DNA of 62,683 bases from a virus (IMGVR_UViG_3300042485_004141:1-62683), one strand, 5' to 3'; shown: positions 52,001-58,501, numbered from the stretch's first letter. Notes: generated by a model not told the origin, from the letters alone. A program made the numbers and translations.

Positions 52001-55000
52001 TTCCCTGGGTTCTATAGGAATTTCCCCTCGAGCATTAATCGACAGAGAGTCGCTACTTAATGACGACAAGGATGTTTATCCAATAAGTTTTGACCCAGAC
52101 CGGGTTCCAGCACCGCGAGACGCTCATATCGACAGGTCCCTAGAAGGAACACTTGTTCACGAGTTCGGACACTGGATACATCACAGAGCACTTTGGGATA
52201 CGGAAACAAACGGCGCATCAGGAAAAATGCGCTCATATTACGGAACCGGAAAACTCTCTGACCCAAGATACGTGGCTTCACTTGATGTTGCAGAAGAATA
52301 TGGTGACTACGAAACTGACGACAAGAGAATAGAAATCTATTCGCAGTTCATCGACCTCACAGGGAGAAGCCCTGAAGAAATGTTCAGAGCCCACCCCGAC
52401 GAGCCTCTCTTATCCACCTCTTACGGAAACATAAACAAAAGAGAGGCTATGGCGGAAGCCTTTGTTGCAATAATGCATCCAAACAAGGAAATGCCAGAAA
52501 AGACTCTAAGCAAGAAACTTAGAAAAGATATTTATACACTAATTGGCGTTGATGAAAAGGACCTTCCGTGGAGCGATTCTGAAGCTGGCTCAGAAAACCG
52601 TCTTTCTTCGGGTGCCAAAAAGGGCAAACGTAAAACAATTTTCTCAAGATTTAGAAAAGAAGAAACCGAAGAAGAAACCGTTGAGGAAAAGAGTAAGCCT
52701 CCAGTGGTGGAGAGGCCTGAAGGTCTTGTTTCGTTCGCTCCTGAACCATCTGAAGAATTACTCAAAGCCTCACCGGTACCCGATGAACAAACTTTAAGGG
52801 ACGAAGTATTGAAAGATGTACAAGCCTTGGCTTTAGAGTTTGATTCTTTCCAAGAGCTAAGCGGTACTCCATCTAACGCAAAAGCCTCTGCAATTGCTAA
52901 AATAACAATTGCAGCAAACCTCTCTCGCTCAGTAGATTTTGACGTTCAAGAATTTATTAACGTTTTTGCTACAGACAAAGCAGGTCACGGCTTTCATACC
53001 ACGGAGACTTTTGCAGCAGTACAAAGACTGTATAAAACTTTAGAAAACTTGCCGGTCGATGCTACAAGCACAGAAAGAAGAGCAGCCGCTAGAGCTGCCT
53101 TTGATACAAAAAGCGGACGTGTTATTGCAGCGAAAATACATGACGACATTCTTGGTCGAGCACGGTATTACGACGAAATATTGGACAAATTAGAAACAGA
53201 AGAGTTTGGTGAACTTTTTGGTTCTTCATCTTTTGCTGAATTAATGGCTACAGATGGCGGCATGAGGTCACTTTTTACTCCTTATTTGATGACAAAACTT
53301 GGAACTGACGATATTAGAAGAGAGTTTCTAGATGAGTTAATTCCACGACGCGGGCTTTTAAATAATCTTATTGCCGAAATTAAAGAAAACGAAGGCAAGG
53401 CTTTTGGACTCGCTAAAATAGGTGAACCTAATCCCAAAACAGGCGAGCAAGGGTATGAACTAATTTCATTATTGGGTCGCGGAGTAAGCAGTAAGGTAAT
53501 AGATGCAATGGCGTCTCTTGACGTTAACGATGAAGATTACCTTGAAAAACTTTCGGATATTATGCCCGAGTTTAAAAATCAGCTCACGTTAGAAAAGTTA
53601 AAAGAAATAATAAAATCAGGACTAGTTAAAGTTGATAGTTCAAGCATTGATTCGCCAGAAGTTCAAAAAGCACTAAAAGAACACCTGTTGAGAAACGTAC
53701 GTTCTAGGGCTGGAAATTATGAGTCGAAACTAGAAAGTTACACAAAGGAGACAGGGGTTGTGTTCTTTGATGTGGAAACCACTGAAGGAAAACGCATTGT
53801 TCGAGAAGCCCTAGTTTCTGACCTTATTCATACTTGGGCCATATCTGCCAATAACGCAAACCCCGTTGCTCTTGCAATACAGCACGAAATAAGAAAAATG
53901 TTTGGCTTGGACGAAGCCGTTGGCTGGTCGACGTCGCCTCTTCGGGCTCGACGTCTAGATGAAAAAGAAGGCATGCCGGCCCATGAGTTCGACGGAGCCC
54001 CCGAACTAATCGATGCACAAGTAGCAATGATTAGACCTATTCTCCAAAAAATATACGATTCCACTCAGCTGTATTACAAAACCAAGGGAATTACGCACAT
54101 TCCTGCATATAGAGGATTTACGCAATCAGACACTCGGTTGCTGGCGGGCGAGATTGAGTCAATGGACACCACAATGAGACCTTTGTCTTCGTGGGCCACA
54201 AGTATGGACGTTGCTCGCTCATTCAGTAGTACATACAGCACCGCCGGCACGGGCACTCCTACGTTGATTAAAACTTTTGTACCAGTCGAGGACGTGTTTT
54301 CTAATGCTTTAACCGGTTTTGGATGTCTAAATGAAGATGAGGTTGTTCTTTTCGGTAAACCAATGAGGGTCTTGGCTGTACGCACGGACGCTATTCAGCC
54401 AGAAAGTGTGGGCAGCATGGAGAAACCATCATTGTTGGAAAAATTAAAAAATGTAAATATCGCTAATATTGATAAAGCGTTTGAAAGTATCACACAAAGA
54501 AGAGAAACTATTTTCGAGAACTCCGACACAATAGAAGAACTCTTTAATTCTGGCTCAGACATAAGAGGCATGGATTTAAGCAATACTTTACTTGAAGGTA
54601 AAAAATTGGCTGGAGCAAATCTATCTGGAGCAAATATGCAGTTTTCAGTAATGAGAGAGATAGACCTGAGTAATTCAGACTTGACTGGCGCGGTCATGGA
54701 AGACGCCATCCTATTTAAGGCAAATCTCAGTGGAGCAAACATGTCGGAAACCGAACTTGCTCGCGCAGACCTATACATGGCAGACCTGAGCGGGGCAAAC
54801 CTGACTGAAGCCAGCATGATTAAAGCAAACATTAATGATACAAACCTTACCGAAGCAAACCTAACCAGAGCAAACATGAGCCAGTCCGTGATGACCAATG
54901 CAGACCTGACCAGGGCAAACCTAGAATACGCAAACCTAGAAATGGCAAACATGTTTCAGGCAATCCTTGAAGGTGCAAACCTAAAGCTTGCAAGATTGAT

Positions 55001-56840
55001 TGGCGCGCAAATGTCTGATACAAACTTAAAGAATGCAGACTTCACTGGTGCAAATCTGACTGGTGCAAATCTTCTTGGCGCGGACCTTAGGGGCGCAGAC
55101 TTGTCTAAAGCAATTCTTACAAACATAACACTTTTCAGAGGTGCTAACTTGGAGGGCGCAAACCTGTCTGGGGCGAACCTTGAGGGAGTGGACCTAACTG
55201 ACGTAAACTTAACCGGGGCAAACCTGGAAGGAGCAAACCTGTCTGGAGCACGCATTTCTAATGCAAACCTGACTGGTGCAAACCTTACTGGAGCAATCAT
55301 GCCCGATGGAAACGTCATGACCAATGACCAGCCCGTCGAATCAGTTCAAAAACTTTCTTCAGGCAAGAAATCTCATACTCCAGAATGGAAAACAGTTGAA
55401 GAGATTGTTGATTTCGAAGTTCTTGGAGCGTCTCCAGACGATAGTGAAGAAGACAGGGACGACATAGTTAAAGAGTCTGTTGGCGGAGACTGGATGCAAT
55501 GGGACCCATGTCGCGAAATAAGAACAGCAGCATATGAACTTGCCGGAATAGACGAGTACTCGGAGAGAGACCCGAATATTAGCCAAAGCGGTGGATTTTT
55601 TGGAAACTCAAAATTTCAAACAACAGTGTCTCCCGAAAAGAGAACCGAGCAAGCACGCTACCTAATGGCGAGTGTTGTTGATTCTTTGATTAATGGCAGA
55701 AAATATGATAGACAACCCTATCTATATAGAGCCATGATGTTTTCTTCACCAGAAGAAGGAAAACAGTTCTTTGATGCAATGCAGGTTGGTAGTCAGGTGG
55801 ATATCCCTCTACTTGCTTTTGTTGAAATTGGACCATCTCCTAGAGGAGACCATTTCTTGACCAGGTTCGGCAGCGATGCCCTTTTGGTGTTGGAGGACTT
55901 CCCTGGTTCTTATCAAACTGGAGGAACGTTTGAACCGGTTTTCTCCAATAGACACGAAAGCGACACTCTCTACAACATCAACGAATTTGCAGAAGCGATA
56001 CTGGCTGATGTAGAAAATGGAGAAGTAGATGAAGATAACGCTGATTATGATAAAGAGTTTGCTGACAAACTAATTAAGCTTGTCGAAGACTATAGAGAAG
56101 CCAAAACCCCACTAGAGAAGTCAAACATAAAAATAGACATAGAAGAAGCGCTAGATGAAGTCGGAAACGAAACCATCCAACGTGAATGGCAAGGCGAGCC
56201 GCTACCTGAAGACCATGAAGAGTATTACGATGCTATGGATGACGAGGACGCTGGAATGACTCCACGAGAGTTTGTTTCCGGAGGCAGACTTGAAGTAGTG
56301 AGCGTGAAGCCAGATGAGTCAAAGGCCTACAGGCAAATAATCACACTTCGTCAAGTTGGTGCTTTTGACCCACAAGAAAAGGGTGCTTTGGTTATCAAAA
56401 CCGACGGAGAAAACAACACGAGATTGTCTTCTGGTAAAAAACCGGTTAAAAAAGCGAAACCAAAGAGCGTTCAGCTTCATGACGACGAATTTGAGAAAAA
56501 GTTTAATCAAAAAGTCCCCGACGGAGAGGGTGACTGCTTTAGTGAAGCAATACAGCAGGCTAGAAAACTGGCCGATGCCTACGACAAGGTAAAAATAGTA
56601 CACGGCTATCCTCTTGGTACCGGAGGAGAAGCAGAGGGGCTTAGATTCCCTCATGCCTGGACCGAATTTGAGAGAGATGGTCTTGTGTGGGTCAGAGATT
56701 ACTCAAACGGCAATAGGGTAGAGTTTCCACAGATTCTCTACTACGGCATTGGAAATATTGAAGAAGCAGACGTGCTTAGGTACGACATTGAAGAAGCAGA
56801 AGCAAACATGTTAGAAAGTCAACACTATGGCCCTTGGTAA
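46011..56840 (+). CDS. Giant fusion 3: multi-domain effector polyprotein
   Basis: A frame of 3609 residues, the longest here. In order: a calcium-loop-like D76-V-D-G-D-G; RLSSG (121); a GNAT-like domain (about 125-285); RLSSG (292); an unrecognised region with MIHQTSYKPTIDEKGYLVLR; RLASG (848); a DnaQ-like exonuclease (about 885-1100); RLSSG (1139); an unrecognised domain with WRLPSSEEL and a conserved HDLFGH at 1669-1674; RLSSG (1784 and 1814); a zincin with HEFGH at 2050-2054; RLSSG (2197); a helical region and an ADP-ribosyltransferase (about 2580-2800); nearly fifty pentapeptide repeats; KLSSG (3114); an ART-like domain; RLSSG (3471); and a papain-like peptidase (about 3490-3600). It is a polyvalent-type protein. 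Nothing shows secretion or membrane insertion. A TATTAT at 45997-46002 may be a -10 box just before the start. Confidence 0.87.
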   Translation: MSSDNEFPIPFEESRRGLAANQEEKAAVGRLGQYLASRGVNRPTIGEGRKRRRLGNIELPTGGKPGKRKPTGSRMDVDGDGWADEGTTKPVWVGIDGQGKKPGTPDSIASSSSDKTPSPKRLSSGMTQLSEIEVYDYGNLKAAKKVRSTQPKGKEEDYWIVLDKDGEVRAYSSSAVDEKRKKLLDNFNQQGENPFNGKKSPLSIDDVDMQDALRSALGDEKMKIIAALETWYVEDRNEVFQINTRGGHRRRGIAAEMFNTHREVFPERDLQHSDALSEDGKAFSAATPSSGRLSSGAARRYNAQNIYDESADYNDKRNPSELLETSRDGKEYSSIRFNGDGYDIKTSQSEDGFSVFIEDESGQIASLTFSEPPTGEATKLLSYNASKESQKAGVLEALLDHVLIKNPDTNITSSAETRRWFNYVNNGTADYGAKGFRKYGFFAKYSDGEDVLRDGDYTFESDLLLKTSNVSSSPVVEEGFTPKEYIWTGQVFKIGNESIVFGAHEQAEFGDGIKKLPLNPFEILKLDPSSAEGRKAAQKWYSAVHGADVSVLAESSDFNASSYVSALLYAASKGDKDAQKEFDEFAKYSDSLLEKLDSKLPAVDNPEKALSLDARMIHQTSYKPTIDEKGYLVLRPLEDFPQTAKDGTEVTVNRTTLHFAVNHLAEGHLFRKETEGESYVVIAPLDSFIKENPDSLENFNIVDTAASPPPGDGLRFPPGSYKLVEIKKGEDGRKKVEDILRADGIDVLVGGERNSGTPGADNAGRIRAQMLGVSPNVASDLTLANLEQVNRTHISAERRYADVPSSTSFFQEASKNALLRIANRKENTWVSTSRKLKDDDSLSGSSARLASGRAPRYPREPTLGAFLEGAQERFDGVNSWEEFRERYAETEMVFLDYETTGLDFDEFGKATTNGNPTQIGLVRMRNGKEIGRLNLFMNPEQPLGEWSLANLKDADGSPITNEWLATQMPMAEAHRQVAEFIGPDAIIGVQNATFDKRVLEDALEREGIDWRPSGYLDTRDISAMTLPVWSEESPEGPYIIDRDGNKKPSSSLAAITEYLDVELGEGHHNADADAFATSQVMQKIIDRAIENGWSTDVLDKEKRDAKLKADNDKFNADVEKFESDKESFVAAQKEEGSARLSSGRNQVVTIGPVKKGRTPKKIQVRSEDLLSSREYSPENISQDEAFYLISELNDKARPGEPRWRLPSSEELIAIFKKNKNNREKIRIGDYLTDEFDGSDENGPWVRTVNMYTGAVGRQRSYNSEHVLLVSDSLPKKDDSKFAGPPTTRKLNAFIKDSGISVTKMTQDNEGSVSFTIPLKGENDDDDAADFVGKLDSWARDRQLVVNSENDYPEDFDWRTPLETQEEIRANRTGLNIRVYDRLASGANVVEAFNEPTEVTQQEAADIGLTRESLTGKKVAERIIKKIEETTGKELTKQQKYSIEDAIPGLTREIAGKTLLDVEVDDAFSETGKQLLESISIDIASDGIPFVSADPIPQLAEQIPDKRDWRTVELPKRDDIVSILDEAMNDVVVFNGSVWKDSDGNIIARKIYKNDASTLEFENDEARERFPLLEMLAPKGFVIRGDSISLPALTQDTLPEPYLEAWKKHSKFVRELTRRAGELMGDEEFFLPGSRISHSTDTYLRGYIGGITDPHKFNMGLYGKALQDTHDLFGHLGTGRAFDRHGEWANDLAMMSLADHPDSPLTPQEKIVVKHLHYMMYSAERMLRVGRLDEYDLNMNETMGYRNRPRTVFNIEGVSDSETRIYAGDFNSVLKKLDAASTSGRLSSGSKPIYEANEEDIELALAHDILGKNDRLSSGRQREMIPMNVPSKREQEGPNASGYGTQGSSGKIVRRDSSTWLADLNSDEISKVIIPTNAEEYFEMWADDIAGPTWRTDKNRETFIRNYYAELQKDSTNIPVDYSPESIAATQKLVKDLLDSSPSVMWVMQNFGAPLIVPFTREGMDAYENSPDMKERLALLAKQRGTEKIPFISGLANRSLGSIGISPRALIDRESLLNDDKDVYPISFDPDRVPAPRDAHIDRSLEGTLVHEFGHWIHHRALWDTETNGASGKMRSYYGTGKLSDPRYVASLDVAEEYGDYETDDKRIEIYSQFIDLTGRSPEEMFRAHPDEPLLSTSYGNINKREAMAEAFVAIMHPNKEMPEKTLSKKLRKDIYTLIGVDEKDLPWSDSEAGSENRLSSGAKKGKRKTIFSRFRKEETEEETVEEKSKPPVVERPEGLVSFAPEPSEELLKASPVPDEQTLRDEVLKDVQALALEFDSFQELSGTPSNAKASAIAKITIAANLSRSVDFDVQEFINVFATDKAGHGFHTTETFAAVQRLYKTLENLPVDATSTERRAAARAAFDTKSGRVIAAKIHDDILGRARYYDEILDKLETEEFGELFGSSSFAELMATDGGMRSLFTPYLMTKLGTDDIRREFLDELIPRRGLLNNLIAEIKENEGKAFGLAKIGEPNPKTGEQGYELISLLGRGVSSKVIDAMASLDVNDEDYLEKLSDIMPEFKNQLTLEKLKEIIKSGLVKVDSSSIDSPEVQKALKEHLLRNVRSRAGNYESKLESYTKETGVVFFDVETTEGKRIVREALVSDLIHTWAISANNANPVALAIQHEIRKMFGLDEAVGWSTSPLRARRLDEKEGMPAHEFDGAPELIDAQVAMIRPILQKIYDSTQLYYKTKGITHIPAYRGFTQSDTRLLAGEIESMDTTMRPLSSWATSMDVARSFSSTYSTAGTGTPTLIKTFVPVEDVFSNALTGFGCLNEDEVVLFGKPMRVLAVRTDAIQPESVGSMEKPSLLEKLKNVNIANIDKAFESITQRRETIFENSDTIEELFNSGSDIRGMDLSNTLLEGKKLAGANLSGANMQFSVMREIDLSNSDLTGAVMEDAILFKANLSGANMSETELARADLYMADLSGANLTEASMIKANINDTNLTEANLTRANMSQSVMTNADLTRANLEYANLEMANMFQAILEGANLKLARLIGAQMSDTNLKNADFTGANLTGANLLGADLRGADLSKAILTNITLFRGANLEGANLSGANLEGVDLTDVNLTGANLEGANLSGARISNANLTGANLTGAIMPDGNVMTNDQPVESVQKLSSGKKSHTPEWKTVEEIVDFEVLGASPDDSEEDRDDIVKESVGGDWMQWDPCREIRTAAYELAGIDEYSERDPNISQSGGFFGNSKFQTTVSPEKRTEQARYLMASVVDSLINGRKYDRQPYLYRAMMFSSPEEGKQFFDAMQVGSQVDIPLLAFVEIGPSPRGDHFLTRFGSDALLVLEDFPGSYQTGGTFEPVFSNRHESDTLYNINEFAEAILADVENGEVDEDNADYDKEFADKLIKLVEDYREAKTPLEKSNIKIDIEEALDEVGNETIQREWQGEPLPEDHEEYYDAMDDEDAGMTPREFVSGGRLEVVSVKPDESKAYRQIITLRQVGAFDPQEKGALVIKTDGENNTRLSSGKKPVKKAKPKSVQLHDDEFEKKFNQKVPDGEGDCFSEAIQQARKLADAYDKVKIVHGYPLGTGGEAEGLRFPHAWTEFERDGLVWVRDYSNGNRVEFPQILYYGIGNIEEADVLRYDIEEAEANMLESQHYGPW
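46390..46870 (+). other. Domain: GNAT-like acetyltransferase
   Basis: INTRGGHRRRGIAAEMF (H248-F258) matches motif A of GNAT enzymes, where R-R-x-G-I-A binds the pyrophosphate of acetyl-CoA, and LQHSDALSEDGKAF matches the segment after it. Several actinophage GNAT domains end this way. The domain is flanked by RLSSG at residues 121 and 292. The acceptor is unknown. Confidence 0.55.
48640..49290 (+). other. Domain: DnaQ-like (DEDDh) 3'-5' exonuclease
   Basis: VFLDYETTGLD (D896, E898) is motif I, GVQNATFDKRVLEDAL motif II, and GHHNADADAFAT (H1068, D1073) motif III. The three motifs are in the correct order and spacing, so the active site looks complete. It may process nucleic-acid ends or destroy host RNA or DNA. 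Confidence 0.8.
50550..51340 (+). other. Domain with a H-D-L-F-G-H motif, unknown
   Basis: KALQDTHDLFGHLGTGRAFD (H1669, H1674) is followed by DRHGEWANDLAMM and a helical region (VVKHLHYMMYSAERML). The H-D-x-x-G-H pattern is the iron-binding signature of aromatic amino acid hydroxylases, but the flanks do not match that family. The motif could be a metal site of a new enzyme. Confidence 0.4.
51600..52560 (+). other. Domain: zincin-type metallopeptidase
   Basis: EGTLVHEFGHWIHHRA holds the HEFGH zinc helix (H2050, E2051, H2054), and KREAMAEAFVAIMH downstream offers the third ligand Glu. The domain lies between RLSSG sites at residues 1814 and 2197. It may act on host proteins or process the polyprotein. 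Confidence 0.72.
53700..54390 (+). other. Domain: ADP-ribosyltransferase (R-S-E type)
   Basis: The three ART motifs are visible in order: R2701 in HIPAYRGFTQSD, the S-x-S/T element in PLSSWATSMDVARSF (about 2726-2731), and E-x-E in CLNEDEVVLFG (E2775, E2777). The pattern is that of arginine-specific ARTs such as VIP2 and Alt-type enzymes. T4 Alt is a head-carried ART that modifies host RNA polymerase, an attractive model for this domain. Confidence 0.78.
54570..55320 (+). repeat. Pentapeptide-repeat domain
   Basis: Nearly fifty A-(N/D)-L-x-x type repeats (for example GANLSGANLEGVDLTDVNL), about 245 residues, forming a right-handed quadrilateral beta helix. Such proteins (MfpA, Qnr) mimic DNA and bind gyrase. 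At the DNA level the repeats share gcaaacctg-type units but are diverged, so this is not a recent expansion. It follows the ART directly. Confidence 0.9.
55480..56330 (+). other. Domain: second, weaker ART-like module
   Basis: RQPYLYRAMMFSS (Arg near 3240), QVDIPLLAF and PREFVSGGRLEVVSV resemble the R, S and E segments of an ART, with the C-terminal Glu in a typical strand. The match is weaker than for the first ART and the serine motif is poor. It may be a degenerate paralogue. Confidence 0.4.
56480..56825 (+). other. Domain: papain-like cysteine peptidase candidate
   Basis: GEGDCFSEAIQQAR (C3509), RFPHAWTEFERDG (H3548) and VRDYSNGNR (D3563) make a Cys-His-Asp triad in the order of papain-like and transglutaminase-fold enzymes. 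A typical HAW(T/V)E segment supports this. It follows RLSSG at residue 3471 and ends the polyprotein, so it could also be a processing enzyme. Confidence 0.6.
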
Positions 56841-57060
56841 AAAAGACGAACAGAAAAAAGTTTTTAGCTTAGAACTGGACCAAATAGGAGCCAGGGGTTT
56901 GCCTACTGCAAAAATACGCACAACCGGGAAAAATAAATCAAAGCCCGAACCGGAAGAGAGCAAACCCTCTTTCCTGGATATCCCGTCCTTAAATACTCCG
57001 ATGCCATCCAGATATGTCAAGCCACTCAAGACCCGAAAGAAAAAAGATGGCGACGAATAG
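56827..57060 (+). CDS. Small basic hypothetical protein
   Basis: A 77-residue protein that starts 14 bases before the end of giant 3. It is basic and proline-containing (KNKSKPEPEESKPSFLDIPS, TPMPSRYVKPLKTRKKKDG) with little hydrophobic core, so it is probably flexible. It overlaps the next gene by 14 bases. No family is recognised. Confidence 0.5.
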   Translation: MALGKKDEQKKVFSLELDQIGARGLPTAKIRTTGKNKSKPEPEESKPSFLDIPSLNTPMPSRYVKPLKTRKKKDGDE

Positions 57061-57301
57061 AGTAAACATTGACGATTCTCAAGAGAATGCCGACTGGGCC
57101 AAGTATCGCCAAATCGACATTCCTGGAGTAGAGAGCATCTACGATGTGCTTAGATTCGTAGGGATTGACTTCAGTGGGGAAGACGGCTCACAAGTAATCG
57201 TTGACTTCGCAAAATCCCATCCATGGCTTTACACGTTAAACGCCGAAACTGCATGGATAATAGGTGAAGCGGAAAAAGCGATTAAAGAAAATGAAAAATG
57301 A
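57047..57301 (+). CDS. Hypothetical protein
   Basis: An 84-residue acidic protein (start ATG at 57047, which overlaps the previous gene). Landmarks are ADWAKYRQIDIPGVESIYDV and WLYTLNAETAWIIGEAEKAI. It has no cysteine or membrane segment. It overlaps the DUF5872-like gene by an ATGA. I do not recognise it. Confidence 0.5.
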   Translation: MATNRVNIDDSQENADWAKYRQIDIPGVESIYDVLRFVGIDFSGEDGSQVIVDFAKSHPWLYTLNAETAWIIGEAEKAIKENEK

Positions 57302-57786
57302 GAGACCATAAAAATTCCCCAGATTCACCAGCATGGGTCGAAGAGGCTGCATCTGTTTTTACAGAAGGAGCGCCTGATGTTCTTGAAAAAACAGCAAAGA
57401 TGTCCTACACAAAACCAGATGTTCGTGAACGTATAAAGAACAGAATCATGGCTGGCTCAAAAGGCGGCAAGCCTGGACAGTGGAGCGCACGCAAGGCTCA
57501 ATTACTGGCCATGGAGTACCGGAAGGCTGGTGGAGGCTATAAAGGAGCCCCACGTAAGGCACAGCGCTCATTAAAGACGTGGACTCGCGAGAAGTGGAGC
57601 ACGTCAGATGGCAAGCCAGCGATACGCAAGGGCGGAACTCGTAGGTATCTTCCAGCAAAAGCGTGGGCAAAACTGACGCCAGCACAAAGAGCTGCGACAA
57701 ACAGGAAGAAAATACTTGGCAGCCGAAAAGGTAGCCAGTTTGTTTCAAACACTGAAGCTGCTAAAAAAGCAAGAAAAAGACAATAA
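57298..57786 (+). CDS. DUF5872-like basic phage protein
   Basis: A 162-residue basic protein. The series YTKPDVRERIKNRIMAG, SKGGKPGQWSARKAQLLAME, RKAGGGYKG, SLKTWTREKWSTSDGK and RRYLPAKAWAKLTPAQRAAT is the pattern of the DUF5872-type protein found in many phages and in some giant viruses. Function is unknown; its high charge and repeated lysine/arginine suit nucleic-acid binding. The start overlaps the preceding stop (ATGA). Confidence 0.75.
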   Translation: MRDHKNSPDSPAWVEEAASVFTEGAPDVLEKTAKMSYTKPDVRERIKNRIMAGSKGGKPGQWSARKAQLLAMEYRKAGGGYKGAPRKAQRSLKTWTREKWSTSDGKPAIRKGGTRRYLPAKAWAKLTPAQRAATNRKKILGSRKGSQFVSNTEAAKKARKRQ

Positions 57787-57795
57787 GGTATTCCT

Positions 57796-57981
57796 ATGCC
57801 ATCACGTTTTGATGAAAACAACGAAGAGTACTTAAGTCTCTTATCTCAATACGAAAGATACGTGCAGCACAGCGTTGGGACATACGAAGACTTTGATGAC
57901 TGGCTAGAAATAAGCTATGGTTCTTCAAGAAAAAAAGCACTTAAAAGAAACACCAAGAATCACAAAGACAAGGACTCCTAA
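57796..57981 (+). CDS. Small hypothetical protein
   Basis: A 61-residue charged protein beginning PSRFDENNEEYLSLLSQYER, with an acidic helical first half and a basic tail (SSRKKALKRNTKNHKDKDS). AAGG lies about 8 bases upstream. It follows the DUF5872-like gene after 9 bases and precedes another small gene by one base. No family. Confidence 0.45.
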   Translation: MPSRFDENNEEYLSLLSQYERYVQHSVGTYEDFDDWLEISYGSSRKKALKRNTKNHKDKDS

Positions 57982-57982
57982 C

Positions 57983-58144
57983 ATGACCTTCCCTGGAATA
58001 GATGCAGACATAAAACTCCTTGCTGACCTAAACGCCCTTGACTCAAAAAGAAATCATGACGGAGAAGAAAGAGGGCTTGATTTGATAGCCGCTTTAGAAC
58101 ACTCCTATAGGAATGCTAAAAAAGAAGCCGAAACAGAAGACTAG
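57983..58144 (+). CDS. Small hypothetical protein
   Basis: A 53-residue protein starting at the ATG at 57983, with AAGGA upstream. It is acidic and helical (IDADIKLLADLNALDSKRN, LDLIAALEHSYRNAKKEAE). Its stop overlaps the stop of the convergent gene on the other strand (CTAG). No family. Confidence 0.45.
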   Translation: MTFPGIDADIKLLADLNALDSKRNHDGEERGLDLIAALEHSYRNAKKEAETED

Positions 58145-58389
58145 TTTTTCGAGGACTTCTTCGGTGCGCTTTTTTGAGGTGTCGAAAGCTCTTTAACGAG
58201 GTCTTTCATCTCTGCCTCATAAATCGCATTGAACTCTTCGGCATGACGTGCCTTGAGAACCATATGAGCCCTTCGACGTGCTTCCTGCCGGACCGAGTTG
58301 CGCATCTGTGATTCGGCCTTTTGTTCAGGACTGTGCTTAGGCCGACCTCGGTTGATTCCCTTTTCGCGAAGCTTGCTATATTCTGACAT
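58141..58389 (-). CDS. Small basic hypothetical protein
   Basis: An 82-residue, strongly basic helical protein (KAESQMRNSVRQEARRRAHM, KARHAEEFNAIYEAEMKDL) ending in a lysine/serine tail. It resembles small DNA- or RNA-associated phage proteins in composition only. It shares its stop region with the convergent gene at 57983-58144 and lies downstream of a terminator, so it needs its own promoter. Confidence 0.45.
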   Translation of the reverse strand: MSEYSKLREKGINRGRPKHSPEQKAESQMRNSVRQEARRRAHMVLKARHAEEFNAIYEAEMKDLVKELSTPQKSAPKKSSKN

Positions 58390-58501
58390 TATTGACTCCC
58401 AGTTTTATGTAGGTGGATGGGTAAGGAAATCATAAACAAGGTTTTGGTTTTTTGCAACATATTTCAAACATTTTTTAAAAATATATATCTATGTAAGCTT
58501 G

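Larger units (their letters stand above)
46371..56438 (+). repeat. RLSSG motif sites in giant 3
   Basis: Exact RLSSG at 46371, 46884, 49425, 51360, 51450, 52599 and 56421 (residues 121, 292, 1139, 1784, 1814, 2197, 3471). Variants: RLASG at 48552 (residue 848) and 50151 (1381), KLSSG at 55350 (3114). Most lie in hydrophilic linkers flanking a recognisable domain. The one at 50151 lies in a less clear context. Confidence 0.78.

Noticed and set aside
54570-55320. Periodic DNA repeats that could suggest a CRISPR array.
   Set aside because: The 15-base period is in frame, diverged and encodes A-(N/D)-L-x-x repeats; there are no identical repeats with unique spacers and no cas genes.
54395-55324. 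Two long open frames on the minus strand opposite the pentapeptide repeats.
   Set aside because: They mirror the regular gcaaacctg units of the repeat domain and encode repetitive Arg-Phe-Ala text. The plus strand encodes a clear domain.
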